Source: Nocardia rhamnosiphila NBRC 108938
GTDB lineage: Bacteria; Actinomycetota; Actinomycetes; Mycobacteriales; Mycobacteriaceae
Assembly (NCBI RefSeq): GCF_000720425.1
Contig: NZ_JOAJ01000006.1
Span: 227,606 to 291,605, forward strand
Direction: 5' to 3'
DNA length: 64,000 nt
The position numbers and the translations under genes are program-made. Shown in pieces: positions 24,566 to 32,714 of the stretch. How positions within the stretch are numbered: the stretch's first letter is position 1; each line of letters opens with the position of its first letter. A model generated the notes under the pieces. It was given only the letters and a program-made list of their open reading frames with translations. It had not been told where the DNA came from and made no database searches.

Positions 24566-24680
24566 GCGCCCTCCTCCGCTCCGGCAACGACCCCACCCTA
24601 ACCAGGGCCCCGGCACTCCACGGCCTCCCGGACCCGATCAACTGGCCCCCGCCACGCCAACCGGGTACCATCCGACACTT

Positions 24681-24695
24681 GCGACCTCAGGTCGC
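24681..24695. repeat. Perfect palindrome GCGACCT-C-AGGTCGC upstream of tRNA
   Basis: Two 7-base arms with one central base, 5 bases before the tRNA. It may be a hairpin in the precursor RNA or a binding site. Confidence 0.5.
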
Positions 24696-24700
24696 TGCCA

Positions 24701-24774
24701 GGGGCGGTAGCTCAGTCGGTTAGAGCCGTGGACTCATAATCCATTGGTCGTGGGTTCGAGCCCCACCCGCCCCA
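24701..24774 (+). tRNA. tRNA with CAT anticodon (Met elongator or Ile2)
   Basis: Full cloverleaf: acceptor GGGGCGG paired with CCGCCCC, discriminator A, D arm GCTCAGTCGGTTAGAGC, anticodon arm TGGACTCATAATCCA with CAT, and T arm GTGGGTTCGAGCCCCAC. The 3' CCA is not encoded. CAT may be Met elongator or, after lysidine modification, Ile2; the variable-loop sequence TTGGTCG resembles Ile2 of E. coli, but this is not decisive. Confidence 0.93.
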
Positions 24775-24987
24775 CAAACAGGGTTCTACCAGCGGCAACG
24801 TAGGGTGCTACGGACGAGTTGATCCAGAATGGCACCCTTTTACCAATGTATGTGCCGGTAGGATTTGTCCACTGGGAATGGTCTGACGACTGTGCGAGCC
24901 GGCGGATGACTGCGCGGCTGGTCTGGGTAGAAGTGTGCCTGCCATGTCGGATACGGCACGAGACGCTCGAAGCTGTTCGACGCTCTC

Positions 24988-25812
24988 TTATCGGGGTGCA
25001 GTTGCCCGGATCAACGCTCGGGCGTCGTCACCGTGTGCGGCTTGTTCGGCCAGTAGCGCGAACGTTTTCTCGTGCAGCGCGATTTCCGACGGCCGGGTGA
25101 TGGTGAGTTCGGCGCTCACGGTTTCGGTGATGACCTGGGTGCGGTCGTACATCACGAAATTCGTCGCGGGTGCTCGGTACTCGGCTCGCAGCGGGATCAC
25201 CCCCAGCCGCAGGTTCGGCCGCGTCGACTCGCTGAGCAGGTGTTCACATTGCGTCGCCATGACCTCGGCGCTCCCGACGGTGCGGTGTAGCGACAATTCG
25301 CCGATCAGGATATGGAACCGGTGGCCGGCGCGTTCGAGGACGCGCCGGCGTGCCATTCGCATGGCTACGGCTTCTTCCAGGTCGTCACGGCCACCGGTGA
25401 TGGCGATGCAGGCACGCAGGACGGCACGCGCGTATTCCTCGGTCTGCAGCAGGCCGGGCAGGGTATCGGGGGCGAACCATCGGATCAGCCGCGTTTGCCC
25501 TTCCAGCTCGATCGACTGGCGTTGCCGGTGGGCGTGGCCGGCGGCCACGGTGCGCTGCCACTCCAGGTACATCGAGCGTAGGTTGCGCAGGTTGGCAACC
25601 AGGTCGTCGAGAACGGCCAGGCTCTCGCAGGCATCGCACCAGGCGGCGAGGTCCGCTTCGGAGGGTGCCTGTTTTCCGCGCTCGATGCGGCTGACCTTGC
25701 TGGAGTGCCAGCCGCACCGTGCGGCGAGTTCGACGCCGGTGAGGTGAGCGGCTCGGCGCAATTCGCGTAGGCGTGCGCCGAGCGCGGACCGTGCGTCGGA
25801 GACAGCGTTCAC
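24988..25812 (-). CDS. XRE-family regulator with DUF5753 domain
   Basis: A 274-residue regulator. The N-terminal HTH spans ALGARLRELRRAAHLTGVEL and AARCGWHSSKVSRIERGKQAP; the DUF5753 effector domain runs from about 95 (ELEGQTRLIRWFAPDTLPGLLQTEEYARAVL) to the C-terminus. The GTG start overlaps the stop of the DUF6879 gene (GTGA). Such XRE-DUF5753 regulators are abundant in actinomycetes and pair with small DUF397/DUF6879 proteins as putative toxin-antitoxin-like or signalling modules. Confidence 0.92.
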   Translation of the reverse strand: MNAVSDARSALGARLRELRRAAHLTGVELAARCGWHSSKVSRIERGKQAPSEADLAAWCDACESLAVLDDLVANLRNLRSMYLEWQRTVAAGHAHRQRQSIELEGQTRLIRWFAPDTLPGLLQTEEYARAVLRACIAITGGRDDLEEAVAMRMARRRVLERAGHRFHILIGELSLHRTVGSAEVMATQCEHLLSESTRPNLRLGVIPLRAEYRAPATNFVMYDRTQVITETVSAELTITRPSEIALHEKTFALLAEQAAHGDDARALIRATAPR

Positions 25813-26360
25813 TGCGCGTGCGTGTACTCGCTATCGGCGTACCGGGCGTGGTCGATGCCGTTCTGCCACAGAATCGCTCGCGCTCGTACACATCGGTCGA
25901 CGATTCCTGGGTCGGTGGTGATCGATAGGCCCATGAATTCTCCCGTTTCGGCGAAGGTAGTGAACGCAACGGTATCGTCGTCGAACAACCAATAGTCGTC
26001 GCGGGGTACCTCGTCCGGGCCGGCGAGGTGGCGGGGGAGCCATCGCACCGATTCGCCTGTTTCGATTCGGATATTTGTTCGACTGAGCAGCCACCGTGTG
26101 TAGTCCGAGTGTGGAACGGTGACCACGCGTAGTCGTTCGAGCACGACACCGCGCCCAGCCGTTTCGACCATCAGGTCATCCCAGGCTCTCCAGGATGCGG
26201 GTTGTTCCGCCGGTTCGTAGGCTTCCCCGGCCTCCCAGCGCCGCAGTGCTTCGACCTCATCGGCTACGCCGTAGGTGTCCTGCACCTCCAGGTGGAAAGC
26301 GCGATGTCGGGCCGTGCGGAACAGCGGTTCGAATATTCCGTCGCCGACGACATGCCGCAT
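25809..26360 (-). CDS. DUF6879 protein
   Basis: A 183-residue protein with the DUF6879 pattern: FEPLFRTARHRAFHLEVQDTYG near the N-terminus, then RRWEAGE, RRGVVLERLRVVTVPHSDYTRWLL, RWLPRHLAGPDEVP and DDYWLFDDDTVAFTTFAETG. Many conserved acidic and aromatic residues suggest an enzyme or a sensor; function unknown. It is cotranscribed with the XRE regulator and the 77-aa gene through 1- and 4-bp overlaps. Confidence 0.85.
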   Translation of the reverse strand: MRHVVGDGIFEPLFRTARHRAFHLEVQDTYGVADEVEALRRWEAGEAYEPAEQPASWRAWDDLMVETAGRGVVLERLRVVTVPHSDYTRWLLSRTNIRIETGESVRWLPRHLAGPDEVPRDDYWLFDDDTVAFTTFAETGEFMGLSITTDPGIVDRCVRARAILWQNGIDHARYADSEYTHAQ

Positions 26361-26593
26361 CAGCGCACCACCACGGCCGTTTCGTGGTCGGCAAGGGTCA
26401 GCTGCGCCAGAACCTCCGGCGCGGTGACGGGTTCGCCGGATACGAGAAAAGCTCCGGGCGTATCGGCTGCCTCCACCCGCAACTCCATTCCCGGTTCGAG
26501 CCAGTCGATCAGTTCGTGAGGGACCAGTACGGTGGCCGCGCGGCCGGTGATATCGCCTTGCACCACGAGTTCGCCCGTGTCGGCGGCATACAC
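26360..26593 (-). CDS. Small acidic hypothetical protein, first gene of the XRE operon
   Basis: A 77-residue protein from GTG 26593. Beta-strand-rich pattern (ELVVQGDITGRAATVLVP, ELRVEAADTPGAFLVSG, ETAVVVR). It looks like a compact beta-barrel or antitoxin-like fold, but I recognise no family. It overlaps the DUF6879 start by one base. Confidence 0.6.
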   Translation of the reverse strand: MYAADTGELVVQGDITGRAATVLVPHELIDWLEPGMELRVEAADTPGAFLVSGEPVTAPEVLAQLTLADHETAVVVR

Positions 26594-26687
26594 CGCCGGG
26601 CAGGTGCCGTGATCCGAGCCCGAGCCGAGAAGTCGTAAGCGCAGATTTTCATCCTTTGCGATCGAGACTATCTGATAGCGCGATCAT

Positions 26688-26707
26688 CCTGTATTGATCC
26701 ATACAGG
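26688..26707. promoter_or_regulatory. Candidate operator CCTGTAT-N6-ATACAGG
   Basis: A perfect inverted repeat with 7-bp arms, 95 bp upstream of the 77-aa gene on one side and 168 bp upstream of the 104-aa gene on the other. This is a natural place for the XRE regulator of the operon to bind. No other gene is seen in 26594-26874. Confidence 0.5.
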
Positions 26708-26874
26708 CCAAGGTTTCGCGCAAAGCCTCGCAAAGTTGTAGTGAACGCCAACTCTGCTTCCCTAGCGTCGCTTTCGGCCCCGCCGCCGGGTCGGCCCACC
26801 AGAGCTGCACTCGGGGGCCATGACTCGCTCCCCGGTGGCGGGTGCATACCAACGACGCGTGGGACAGGGAGCAG

Positions 26875-27189
26875 ATGGACGGCAGGGGCAGGGCGCTGGG
26901 GTTGATCCGCAAGGATGTGTTCGGCCACGGCGTAGATATTCATCAGGTGGCCGACCGATTCGGGTACCGGGTTGTGTGGACGATCTACCTCGACACCGGC
27001 CCGCTGGTTTCTTCGTTGATCCTGGCGGGCGCGGTGGCGGAACACGAAGCCGAGGCCGTCGTGGTGCCGGGGTTCGAGCACGCCGACGCGGTGCGTCATG
27101 TCGTGACAGATCTCGCCGCGCTGGTCACGCCTGTCCAGGTCTACCCGCGCGGTCACCGGTGGCCGGTGGTCGATATGGGCCGGGCGTGA
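26875..27189 (+). CDS. Small hypothetical protein, alpha/beta pattern
   Basis: A 104-residue protein from ATG 26875 (AGGGAG 5 bases upstream). It shows RKDVFGHGVDIHQVADRFGY, a hydrophobic strand RVVWTIYLD, a helix around LVSSLILAGAVAEHEAEA, strand VVVPGFEH, then a helix DAVRHVVTDLAALV. This strand-helix order recalls the catalytic domain of serine recombinases, but the active-site serine and arginines are absent, so I leave it unassigned. It faces the XRE operon and overlaps a 25-aa gene. Confidence 0.6.
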   Translation: MDGRGRALGLIRKDVFGHGVDIHQVADRFGYRVVWTIYLDTGPLVSSLILAGAVAEHEAEAVVVPGFEHADAVRHVVTDLAALVTPVQVYPRGHRWPVVDMGRA

Positions 27190-27263
27190 TCACACTCGGC
27201 TTCCTCGTTGCGGTAGGGCTTCCGCTGGCGGTGCTGGTCTGGGCACTGGTGTGGCCCGAATAG
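27186..27263 (+). CDS. 25-aa single-helix membrane micropeptide
   Basis: The GTG at 27186 overlaps the stop of the 104-aa gene (GTGA). The peptide reads MITLGFLVAVGLPLAVLVWA plus LVWPE, i.e. nearly all one membrane helix. Translational coupling and composition favour a real peptide, perhaps a membrane anchor or type-I-toxin-like product acting with the upstream protein; that is inference. Confidence 0.5.
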   Translation: MITLGFLVAVGLPLAVLVWALVWPE

Positions 27264-27356
27264 CGGGCACGACATCTTTGCGCGGGCCGTGCCGGGCGAT
27301 ACAACGCTTCGGCGTTGCCGAATCCCGGACAGTTCCGGTGTTCGCCGTTGCTTGCG

Positions 27357-27827
27357 TTATTCGAGGTCGACGGCTGCCCTGACCGTGCCGTCCTCGCCTA
27401 TCGGCGTCCCTGCCGGCAGCAGTCGCCGCGCGGCTGCGTTGTCATCGGTGGTGACGGCGACAATCTGCCGGATACCGGCAGCCGCGGCGGCGATTCGTAG
27501 TTTTCCGGCGACCGCTCGTCCGACTCCGCGACCGCGGTGGGAGCGGCCGATCCAGACACCTGCTTCGAACGAGTCGCCTTGATATTCCAGGCGCGCCGCA
27601 CCAACGGCCCGGCCGTCGACCGTGATGACGTAGGTGAGTTCGACCGGCTCCTCGGCTCGGAGCGCGCGTCCACGGTGGAACTCCAGAAAAGCCTGCTTGC
27701 GTTGAGCGGTCCATCCCGGTTCCCCGGCCACCGGGGGCATGACCTCCGACGGATCGGCATCGGCCACCGCCGCCGCCAGCAGCGCTGCGAGATTGTTCTC
27801 GGTCAGCGGCTCCAGTTCGATAGACAT
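27357..27827 (-). CDS. GNAT-family N-acetyltransferase
   Basis: A 156-residue acetyltransferase using acetyl-CoA. From ATG 27827 (MSIELEPLTENN) it shows the GNAT fold with the acetyl-CoA loop SHRGRGVGRAVAGKL and the catalytic region GVWIGR before it, ending with DDNAAARRLLPAGTPIGEDG. The substrate is unknown. The longer upstream frame is low-complexity and not used. Confidence 0.88.
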   Translation of the reverse strand: MSIELEPLTENNLAALLAAAVADADPSEVMPPVAGEPGWTAQRKQAFLEFHRGRALRAEEPVELTYVITVDGRAVGAARLEYQGDSFEAGVWIGRSHRGRGVGRAVAGKLRIAAAAAGIRQIVAVTTDDNAAARRLLPAGTPIGEDGTVRAAVDLE

Positions 27828-27939
27828 CGGGTTCTCTCGCATATCGGGAGGCTGCCGGTCGGGGCCGGAGGTGTCAACGGAATTCCGGCCGGGCCGTGAA
27901 TCGGGGAGGGCTCCGAACCGCCTCTCCGGTTCCAAGGGG

Positions 27940-29187
27940 TCAGCGGGTGGCCGGTAACCAGGTGCGGGCCGCGGTCACCAAGGCGCCGACGCCGATCGGA
28001 AGCGTCGGATCGATGACGGGGGCGTACCGGGGCGAGTGGTTGGAGGGCACGGTGAGCAGGGCGGGGTCGGTCATATCACCCGTGGTGAACTGGGCCGGGT
28101 CCGCGCCGCCGAGCAGCCAGTAGGACAGCGGGGCGCCGGAACCGGTGGCGAAGATGCCGACGTCCTCGCTTCCGGCGCCGGCTCCCGGATCGAGGATATT
28201 GTCCGGTCCCAGCCACGACGCGAAGGCCTCGAGGGTTCTGTGCAATGCGGCCGGGTCGTTGATGACGACCGGGAAGCGTTCGATCTCGGTGATGGTCGGC
28301 TCCTCCGGCGCGCCGGCAGTGGCCGCTTCGCCGCGCACGATGCGTTCGACGCTGTCCAGGATGCGGCGGCGCACGGCAGGGTCGTAACTGCGGACGTTCA
28401 ACTGGATTTCGGCGTGACCGGGGATCACGTTCGCGGCATCGCCGGCATGGCTCGAGCCGACGGTGAGTACCGCTGTCGCGGTGCTCGGGATCTCCCGGGA
28501 GACGACGGTCTGCAGGCGCAGTACCGTCGCGGCGGCCAGTACGACGGGATCGACCGAGGCCTCCGGCATGGATCCGTGTGCGCCGCGGCCGACGATCCGC
28601 ACGCGCAGCGAATCCGATCCCGCGTACGCCGGGCCCGGATGCCCGGCGATCTTGCCGGCCGGTAGCGGCGCCACATGCTGGCCGAGGACGACATCCGGCA
28701 TCGGGAATCGGTCGAACAGGCTGTCGTCGACCATGGCCTGGGCGCCGGCGCCCAGCTCCTCGGCGGGCTGGAACACCAGGAGTAGGGTGCCCAGCCAACC
28801 GGAGCTGTCGGCGGCGAGCGTCTGTGCCGCACCCACCAGGCAGGTGGTGTGCAGATCGTGACCGCAGGCGTGGGACACCGGGACGGTGCGGCCGTCCTCA
28901 TCGGTGACCGTGACGGTGCTGGCGTAGTCGAGGCCGGTGTCCTCTCGGACGGGCAGGGCGTCCATATCGGCGCGCAGCAGGGCCGTCGGGCCCGCGCCGT
29001 TCTTCAGGACGCCGACCACTCCGGTCCCCCCGACTCCGGTGGTGACGTCGAACCCGGCGCCGCGCAGCCGGTCGGCCACGAGGGCGGCGGTGCGGTGTTC
29101 GCGGAACCCGAGTTCGGGATGCCGGTGGATGTCCTTGTACAGATCCACGAGGGCCCGATCGGTGCCGATGCCGCCTGATGTGGTCAC
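27940..29187 (-). CDS. M20-family amidohydrolase/peptidase
   Basis: A 415-residue metal-dependent amidohydrolase (hippurate/IAA-amino-acid hydrolase type). GTG 29187 follows GGAGGAG by 5 bases. Motifs include YKDIHRHPELGFREHRTA, ALLRADMDALPVRED, metal ligands in HACGHDLHTT, the EE-type motif FQPAEELGAGAQAM, and the dimerisation insert with HGSMPEASVDP. It hydrolyses N-acyl or amide bonds; substrate unknown. Single gene. Confidence 0.9.
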   Translation of the reverse strand: MTTSGGIGTDRALVDLYKDIHRHPELGFREHRTAALVADRLRGAGFDVTTGVGGTGVVGVLKNGAGPTALLRADMDALPVREDTGLDYASTVTVTDEDGRTVPVSHACGHDLHTTCLVGAAQTLAADSSGWLGTLLLVFQPAEELGAGAQAMVDDSLFDRFPMPDVVLGQHVAPLPAGKIAGHPGPAYAGSDSLRVRIVGRGAHGSMPEASVDPVVLAAATVLRLQTVVSREIPSTATAVLTVGSSHAGDAANVIPGHAEIQLNVRSYDPAVRRRILDSVERIVRGEAATAGAPEEPTITEIERFPVVINDPAALHRTLEAFASWLGPDNILDPGAGAGSEDVGIFATGSGAPLSYWLLGGADPAQFTTGDMTDPALLTVPSNHSPRYAPVIDPTLPIGVGALVTAARTWLPATR

Positions 29188-29587
29188 GGATCTCCTCCGA
29201 TGTCGTCTTCTGCGGGGCAGATGACCCGGCCGGCAGGTCGTCCATGGGGCCGGTTCGCACGCGGAGCGGTCTGCGCGTCCGGCCATTCTTCCATCCGGTT
29301 GCCTGCGTTGACCGGAGACCGATCGACTCGCGCCGAATCAAGGCGGCGGCTTCCGGGACTGCGCCCGCCGCATGGCATAAGCTGTGGCCTCGGCAATCGA
29401 AATGCCTGTGTTCCCGCTTGTGCGCTCGAATAGAGATACTCGCAGTATTCGATTGGATCGGTTGGATCGAAGCGTCACCGTCTCCTGCTAATGGTCCGCT
29501 GACCAGCAGCGTCGTGCTGCGTCTGCGGCGATCGTGCCTTCCGGCCCGATAACTGCCCTGGATGAACCACACGCATGAAGGATCGGT
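29188..29587. other. Intergenic region, no gene seen
   Basis: About 400 bp between divergent genes. It contains only short inverted repeats, such as ATACT-CGC-AGTAT near 29440, and presumably the promoters of the M20 and lipase genes. Confidence 0.5.
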
Positions 29588-30874
29588 ATGAAGAGCGAAA
29601 AACGTGCCTGGGTCGCAGTGTTGACAGGAACCCTCATCGTCGCCGGTGGCGGGGCGATCGCCGCACCACCGGCATGGACGGAACCGGCGTCGTTACAGTC
29701 GCAGGGCGCCGGGGGCGACATTCTCCGTGCCGAAGCGTCGCAAACAGTGGTGTCGGCTCCCGGGATACCCGGGACGGTCCCGGCGAGGTCGATACGCCTC
29801 ACCTATGCCAGCAGCGATACCCATGACGCGCCCACCACGGTGGTGGGCACGTACCTGGAGCCGCTCGCGCCGTGGACCGGCCCGGGAGAACGCCCGCTGG
29901 TGGCGTACGCGGGCGGCACCCAGGGGCAGGGCGCCGAATGCGCGCCCTCGGCGATGCTGTCGCAGGTGGTCCGATTCCAGCCGCCCGCCGATATGATCTT
30001 CGAATACGACGCCATCGCGATCTACCAACTGCTCGCTCGCGGTATGGGGGTGGTGATAACGGACTATCACGACCTCAACGCGCCGGGCATCCACAACTTC
30101 CTCAACCGCAAGACACAGGGCTACGCGGTACTGGACTCCGCGCGCGCCGCGTTGCGTTTGCCCGATACCGGACTCGGCCCGAACTCGCCGGTCCTGCTGT
30201 ACGGCTACTCCCAGGGCGGGATGGCTTCCGCGGCGGCAGCCGAGCTGCAACCGAAATACGCCCCCGACCTGAACGTGCGCGGCGCCTATGTGGGCGGGCC
30301 CCTGGTGAGCCCCCAGGACTACATCGCGCGCTTCGACGGCCGCCCCGGTGTCGGAACGGCCATCGCCTGGATCGTCAACGGCATCGCCGCCGATTATCCC
30401 GACACCCGGCCGGTACTCGACGCTGCGCTGAACAATACCGGTAAGGCGATCATGAACGAGGCGATCGGTAAATGCGGCGGCCTCTCCAGCAGTTTCACGC
30501 AACCGCAGAACACGACGCAGTGGACCACCAGCGGACTGCCGCTCACAGCCGTGATCGATGGCTCCCCGGAACTGAAAAGGGCGTTCGACCAGCAGCGGCT
30601 CGGCGGGCTCGCCCCCTCGGTGCCGGTCCGTATCTACTCGGCCAGGCACGATGAGGGAGCGCCGTACGCGGCCGTCCACGGTATGGCCGCGAGTTGGTGC
30701 GGTGCCGGTGCGACCGTTCAGCTGGACTCGGACGCCGGTCTGCCCCCCATATCCGCCGGGTTGCTGGGTACCCACGATGTGGCGTTCTTCCCGTCGCTGA
30801 TGAACTCGCAGCAGTGGGTGACCGATCGCCTTGCCAACGTGCCGGCCCCCGTGAACTGCGCGGCCCTGCCGTAG
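29588..30874 (+). CDS. Secreted lipase (LIP family)
   Basis: A 428-residue secreted lipase. A signal peptide covers about residues 1-26 (RAWVAVLTGTLIVAGGGAIA). The LIP-family motifs include YAGGTQGQGAECAPS, the nucleophile Ser208 in GYSQGGM, an Asp in SARHDEGAPY and a His in THDVAFF. In nocardiae and mycobacteria such enzymes hydrolyse triacylglycerol or other esters outside the cell. Neighbouring AlkB may reflect lipid and hydrocarbon use. ATG 29588 follows GGATCGGT. Confidence 0.9.
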   Translation: MKSEKRAWVAVLTGTLIVAGGGAIAAPPAWTEPASLQSQGAGGDILRAEASQTVVSAPGIPGTVPARSIRLTYASSDTHDAPTTVVGTYLEPLAPWTGPGERPLVAYAGGTQGQGAECAPSAMLSQVVRFQPPADMIFEYDAIAIYQLLARGMGVVITDYHDLNAPGIHNFLNRKTQGYAVLDSARAALRLPDTGLGPNSPVLLYGYSQGGMASAAAAELQPKYAPDLNVRGAYVGGPLVSPQDYIARFDGRPGVGTAIAWIVNGIAADYPDTRPVLDAALNNTGKAIMNEAIGKCGGLSSSFTQPQNTTQWTTSGLPLTAVIDGSPELKRAFDQQRLGGLAPSVPVRIYSARHDEGAPYAAVHGMAASWCGAGATVQLDSDAGLPPISAGLLGTHDVAFFPSLMNSQQWVTDRLANVPAPVNCAALP

Positions 30875-31117
30875 TCCGGCGGAGGCACGAGCACTTCCGG
30901 CACTCCGATATCCCGATCGGGCAGTAGCTCTGCCGCGATCACGCATTCTGGCTGAACGCGTCCGCGTGTCTCGCTACCATGTCCGGCTATGGTCGGTCCA
31001 GGAACTTCTCTGCTCCGGACCGACCGGCCGGGCGTATCGAGATATGCGGCGTTTCAGCGTTACCCGTCTTCAGCTGCCCTCACCGATCAGGTTGCCGTGC
31101 GAAAGAGCGGAACGGAT

Positions 31118-32278
31118 ATGACACCTCTCAGACGCGAAAACGCGCGCGATCACAAACGCTATCTCTGGATTCTGAGCACCGTGGCGCCCGGTTGCGCGCT
31201 ATTACCCTCGCAACTGGTGCACCTCACCGGGCTCGCGCTCTTCTGGTGGATCGGTCCGATCCTCGTGTTCGTGATCATTCCGGTGCTGGACATCGCAGTG
31301 GGCTGCGACGGAATCAGTCCGCGCGACGAAGACTACGAGGCCCTGTCCAACGACCGTTATTACCGCTGGTGCACATTTCTCTTCCTGCCTATGCAACTCG
31401 TCGGTCTGGCTATCGCGGGATACATGTGGTCCGGCTCCGAACTGACGCTCGTCGATAAACTCGGGCTGACCATAACCTTGGGTATTGTATCCGGTATCGG
31501 CATCAATGCCGCGCATGAACTCGGCCATCGGGTCGAAAATTCCGAACGCTGGCTGGCGAAAATCGCGCTGGCGCAATCCGGGTACGGTCATTTCTTCGTC
31601 GAGCACAACCGCGGCCATCATGTCCGCGTCGCCACACCCGAGGACCCGGCGAGTGCCCGCTTCGGCGAGCCGCTGTGGGCGTTCATACCGCGCAGCGCGG
31701 TCGGCGGCTTCCGCTCGGCACTTGCCCTGGAGCGGGAACGCCTGTCCCGCAAGGGGAAGAGGTGGTTCAGCCGGGACAATCAGCTACTACAGGCATGGTC
31801 GCTGAGCGTCGTGGTATTCGGTGCGATGATTCTCGCCTTCGGGCCCGTCGTCATCCCCTATCTGGCGCTACAGGCCGTGATCGGCATCGGATTGCTGGAG
31901 ACCGTGAACTACCTCGAGCACTACGGTCTGCTCCGGGCCCGTCGCGACGACGGTCGTTACGAGCGGTGCGCACCACGTCACAGCTGGAACAGCGACCGCC
32001 TGGTCACCAATGTTTTTCTGCTCCACCTCCAACGCCACAGCGACCACCACGCGAACCCCGGCCGCCGCTACCAGACGCTGCGCAGTTCCGACGAAGCCCC
32101 CCAGCTGCCGTTCGGTTACGCCACCATGGTCCTGCTCGCCGCCGTCCCACCGCTGTGGCGCGCGGTCATGGATCCCCGGCTCCTGGCCCATTACAGCGGC
32201 GACACCACACTCGTCAACAGGAAACCGCGAAGGTCCCGGACCGGGTCTCCCGGGGAGTCCGGAGACATACTCGTGTGA
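31118..32278 (+). CDS. alkB: Alkane 1-monooxygenase (AlkB)
   Basis: A 386-residue membrane di-iron hydroxylase that oxidises medium-chain n-alkanes at the terminal carbon. Histidine boxes are NAAHELGHR, EHNRGHHVRVATPEDPASAR and LQRHSDHHANPGRRYQTL, plus the NYLEHYGLLR motif, all intact. Six membrane segments fit the family. ATG 31118 is preferred over an upstream in-frame start at 30989, which adds non-homologous residues. Electron-transfer partners (rubredoxin, rubredoxin reductase) usually follow alkB in actinobacteria but are absent here; they must be supplied from elsewhere. Confidence 0.93.
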   Translation: MTPLRRENARDHKRYLWILSTVAPGCALLPSQLVHLTGLALFWWIGPILVFVIIPVLDIAVGCDGISPRDEDYEALSNDRYYRWCTFLFLPMQLVGLAIAGYMWSGSELTLVDKLGLTITLGIVSGIGINAAHELGHRVENSERWLAKIALAQSGYGHFFVEHNRGHHVRVATPEDPASARFGEPLWAFIPRSAVGGFRSALALERERLSRKGKRWFSRDNQLLQAWSLSVVVFGAMILAFGPVVIPYLALQAVIGIGLLETVNYLEHYGLLRARRDDGRYERCAPRHSWNSDRLVTNVFLLHLQRHSDHHANPGRRYQTLRSSDEAPQLPFGYATMVLLAAVPPLWRAVMDPRLLAHYSGDTTLVNRKPRRSRTGSPGESGDILV

Positions 32279-32348
32279 CAGCTCGTGGTGCATCCGGCCG
32301 GTTCTCGTATTCGGTGCCGAGACTCCGATGGTCCGGCAAAATGGCCTC

Positions 32349-32714
32349 ATGTCGGAACCTGACGGCCAGTTGATGATTCGTACCAGTGGGGGCCCCGATG
32401 AATTGTTCAGGTTGCTGGACTGGTTTCGTCACGACGATGAGTTGCGTGGGCGGGTGAGCCCGCTGTCGCCGGGGGTGCGTGACGGTCGGATGGGTGATCT
32501 CTATGACGTGCTCGTGGTCGCTGTCGGAGCGGGAGGGCTGGCGCCGGCATTGACGCGGTCGCTGTCGGCGTGGCTGACTCACCGACGCGCGGACATCACG
32601 ATCACGGTGAAGCGGAGTAACGGCGCGGAGATCACGCTCGACGCGAACCGTGTCAAATCCGCCGAGGTGCTCGCGCAGGTGCGGGACCTGCTCGACGAGG
32701 TCGACAATCCGTGA
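32349..32714 (+). CDS. EACC1 (effector-associated constant component 1) protein
   Basis: A 121-residue small alpha/beta protein with the typical EACC1 pattern: LFRLLDWFRHDDELRGRVSP, a GDLYDVLVVAVGAGGLAPAL segment, SLSAWLTHRRADITITVKR, and a C-terminal helix KSAEVLAQVRDLLDEV. These small constant components accompany variable effectors in actinobacterial conflict systems and are thought to mediate adaptor or assembly functions. It overlaps the caspase gene start by 4 bp (GTGA), so both are made together. Confidence 0.85.
   Translation: MSEPDGQLMIRTSGGPDELFRLLDWFRHDDELRGRVSPLSPGVRDGRMGDLYDVLVVAVGAGGLAPALTRSLSAWLTHRRADITITVKRSNGAEITLDANRVKSAEVLAQVRDLLDEVDNP

Noticed and set aside
24775..24987. 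tRNA 3' end as attachment site of an integrated element
   Set aside because: No integrase follows and no second copy of the tRNA 3' end was found.
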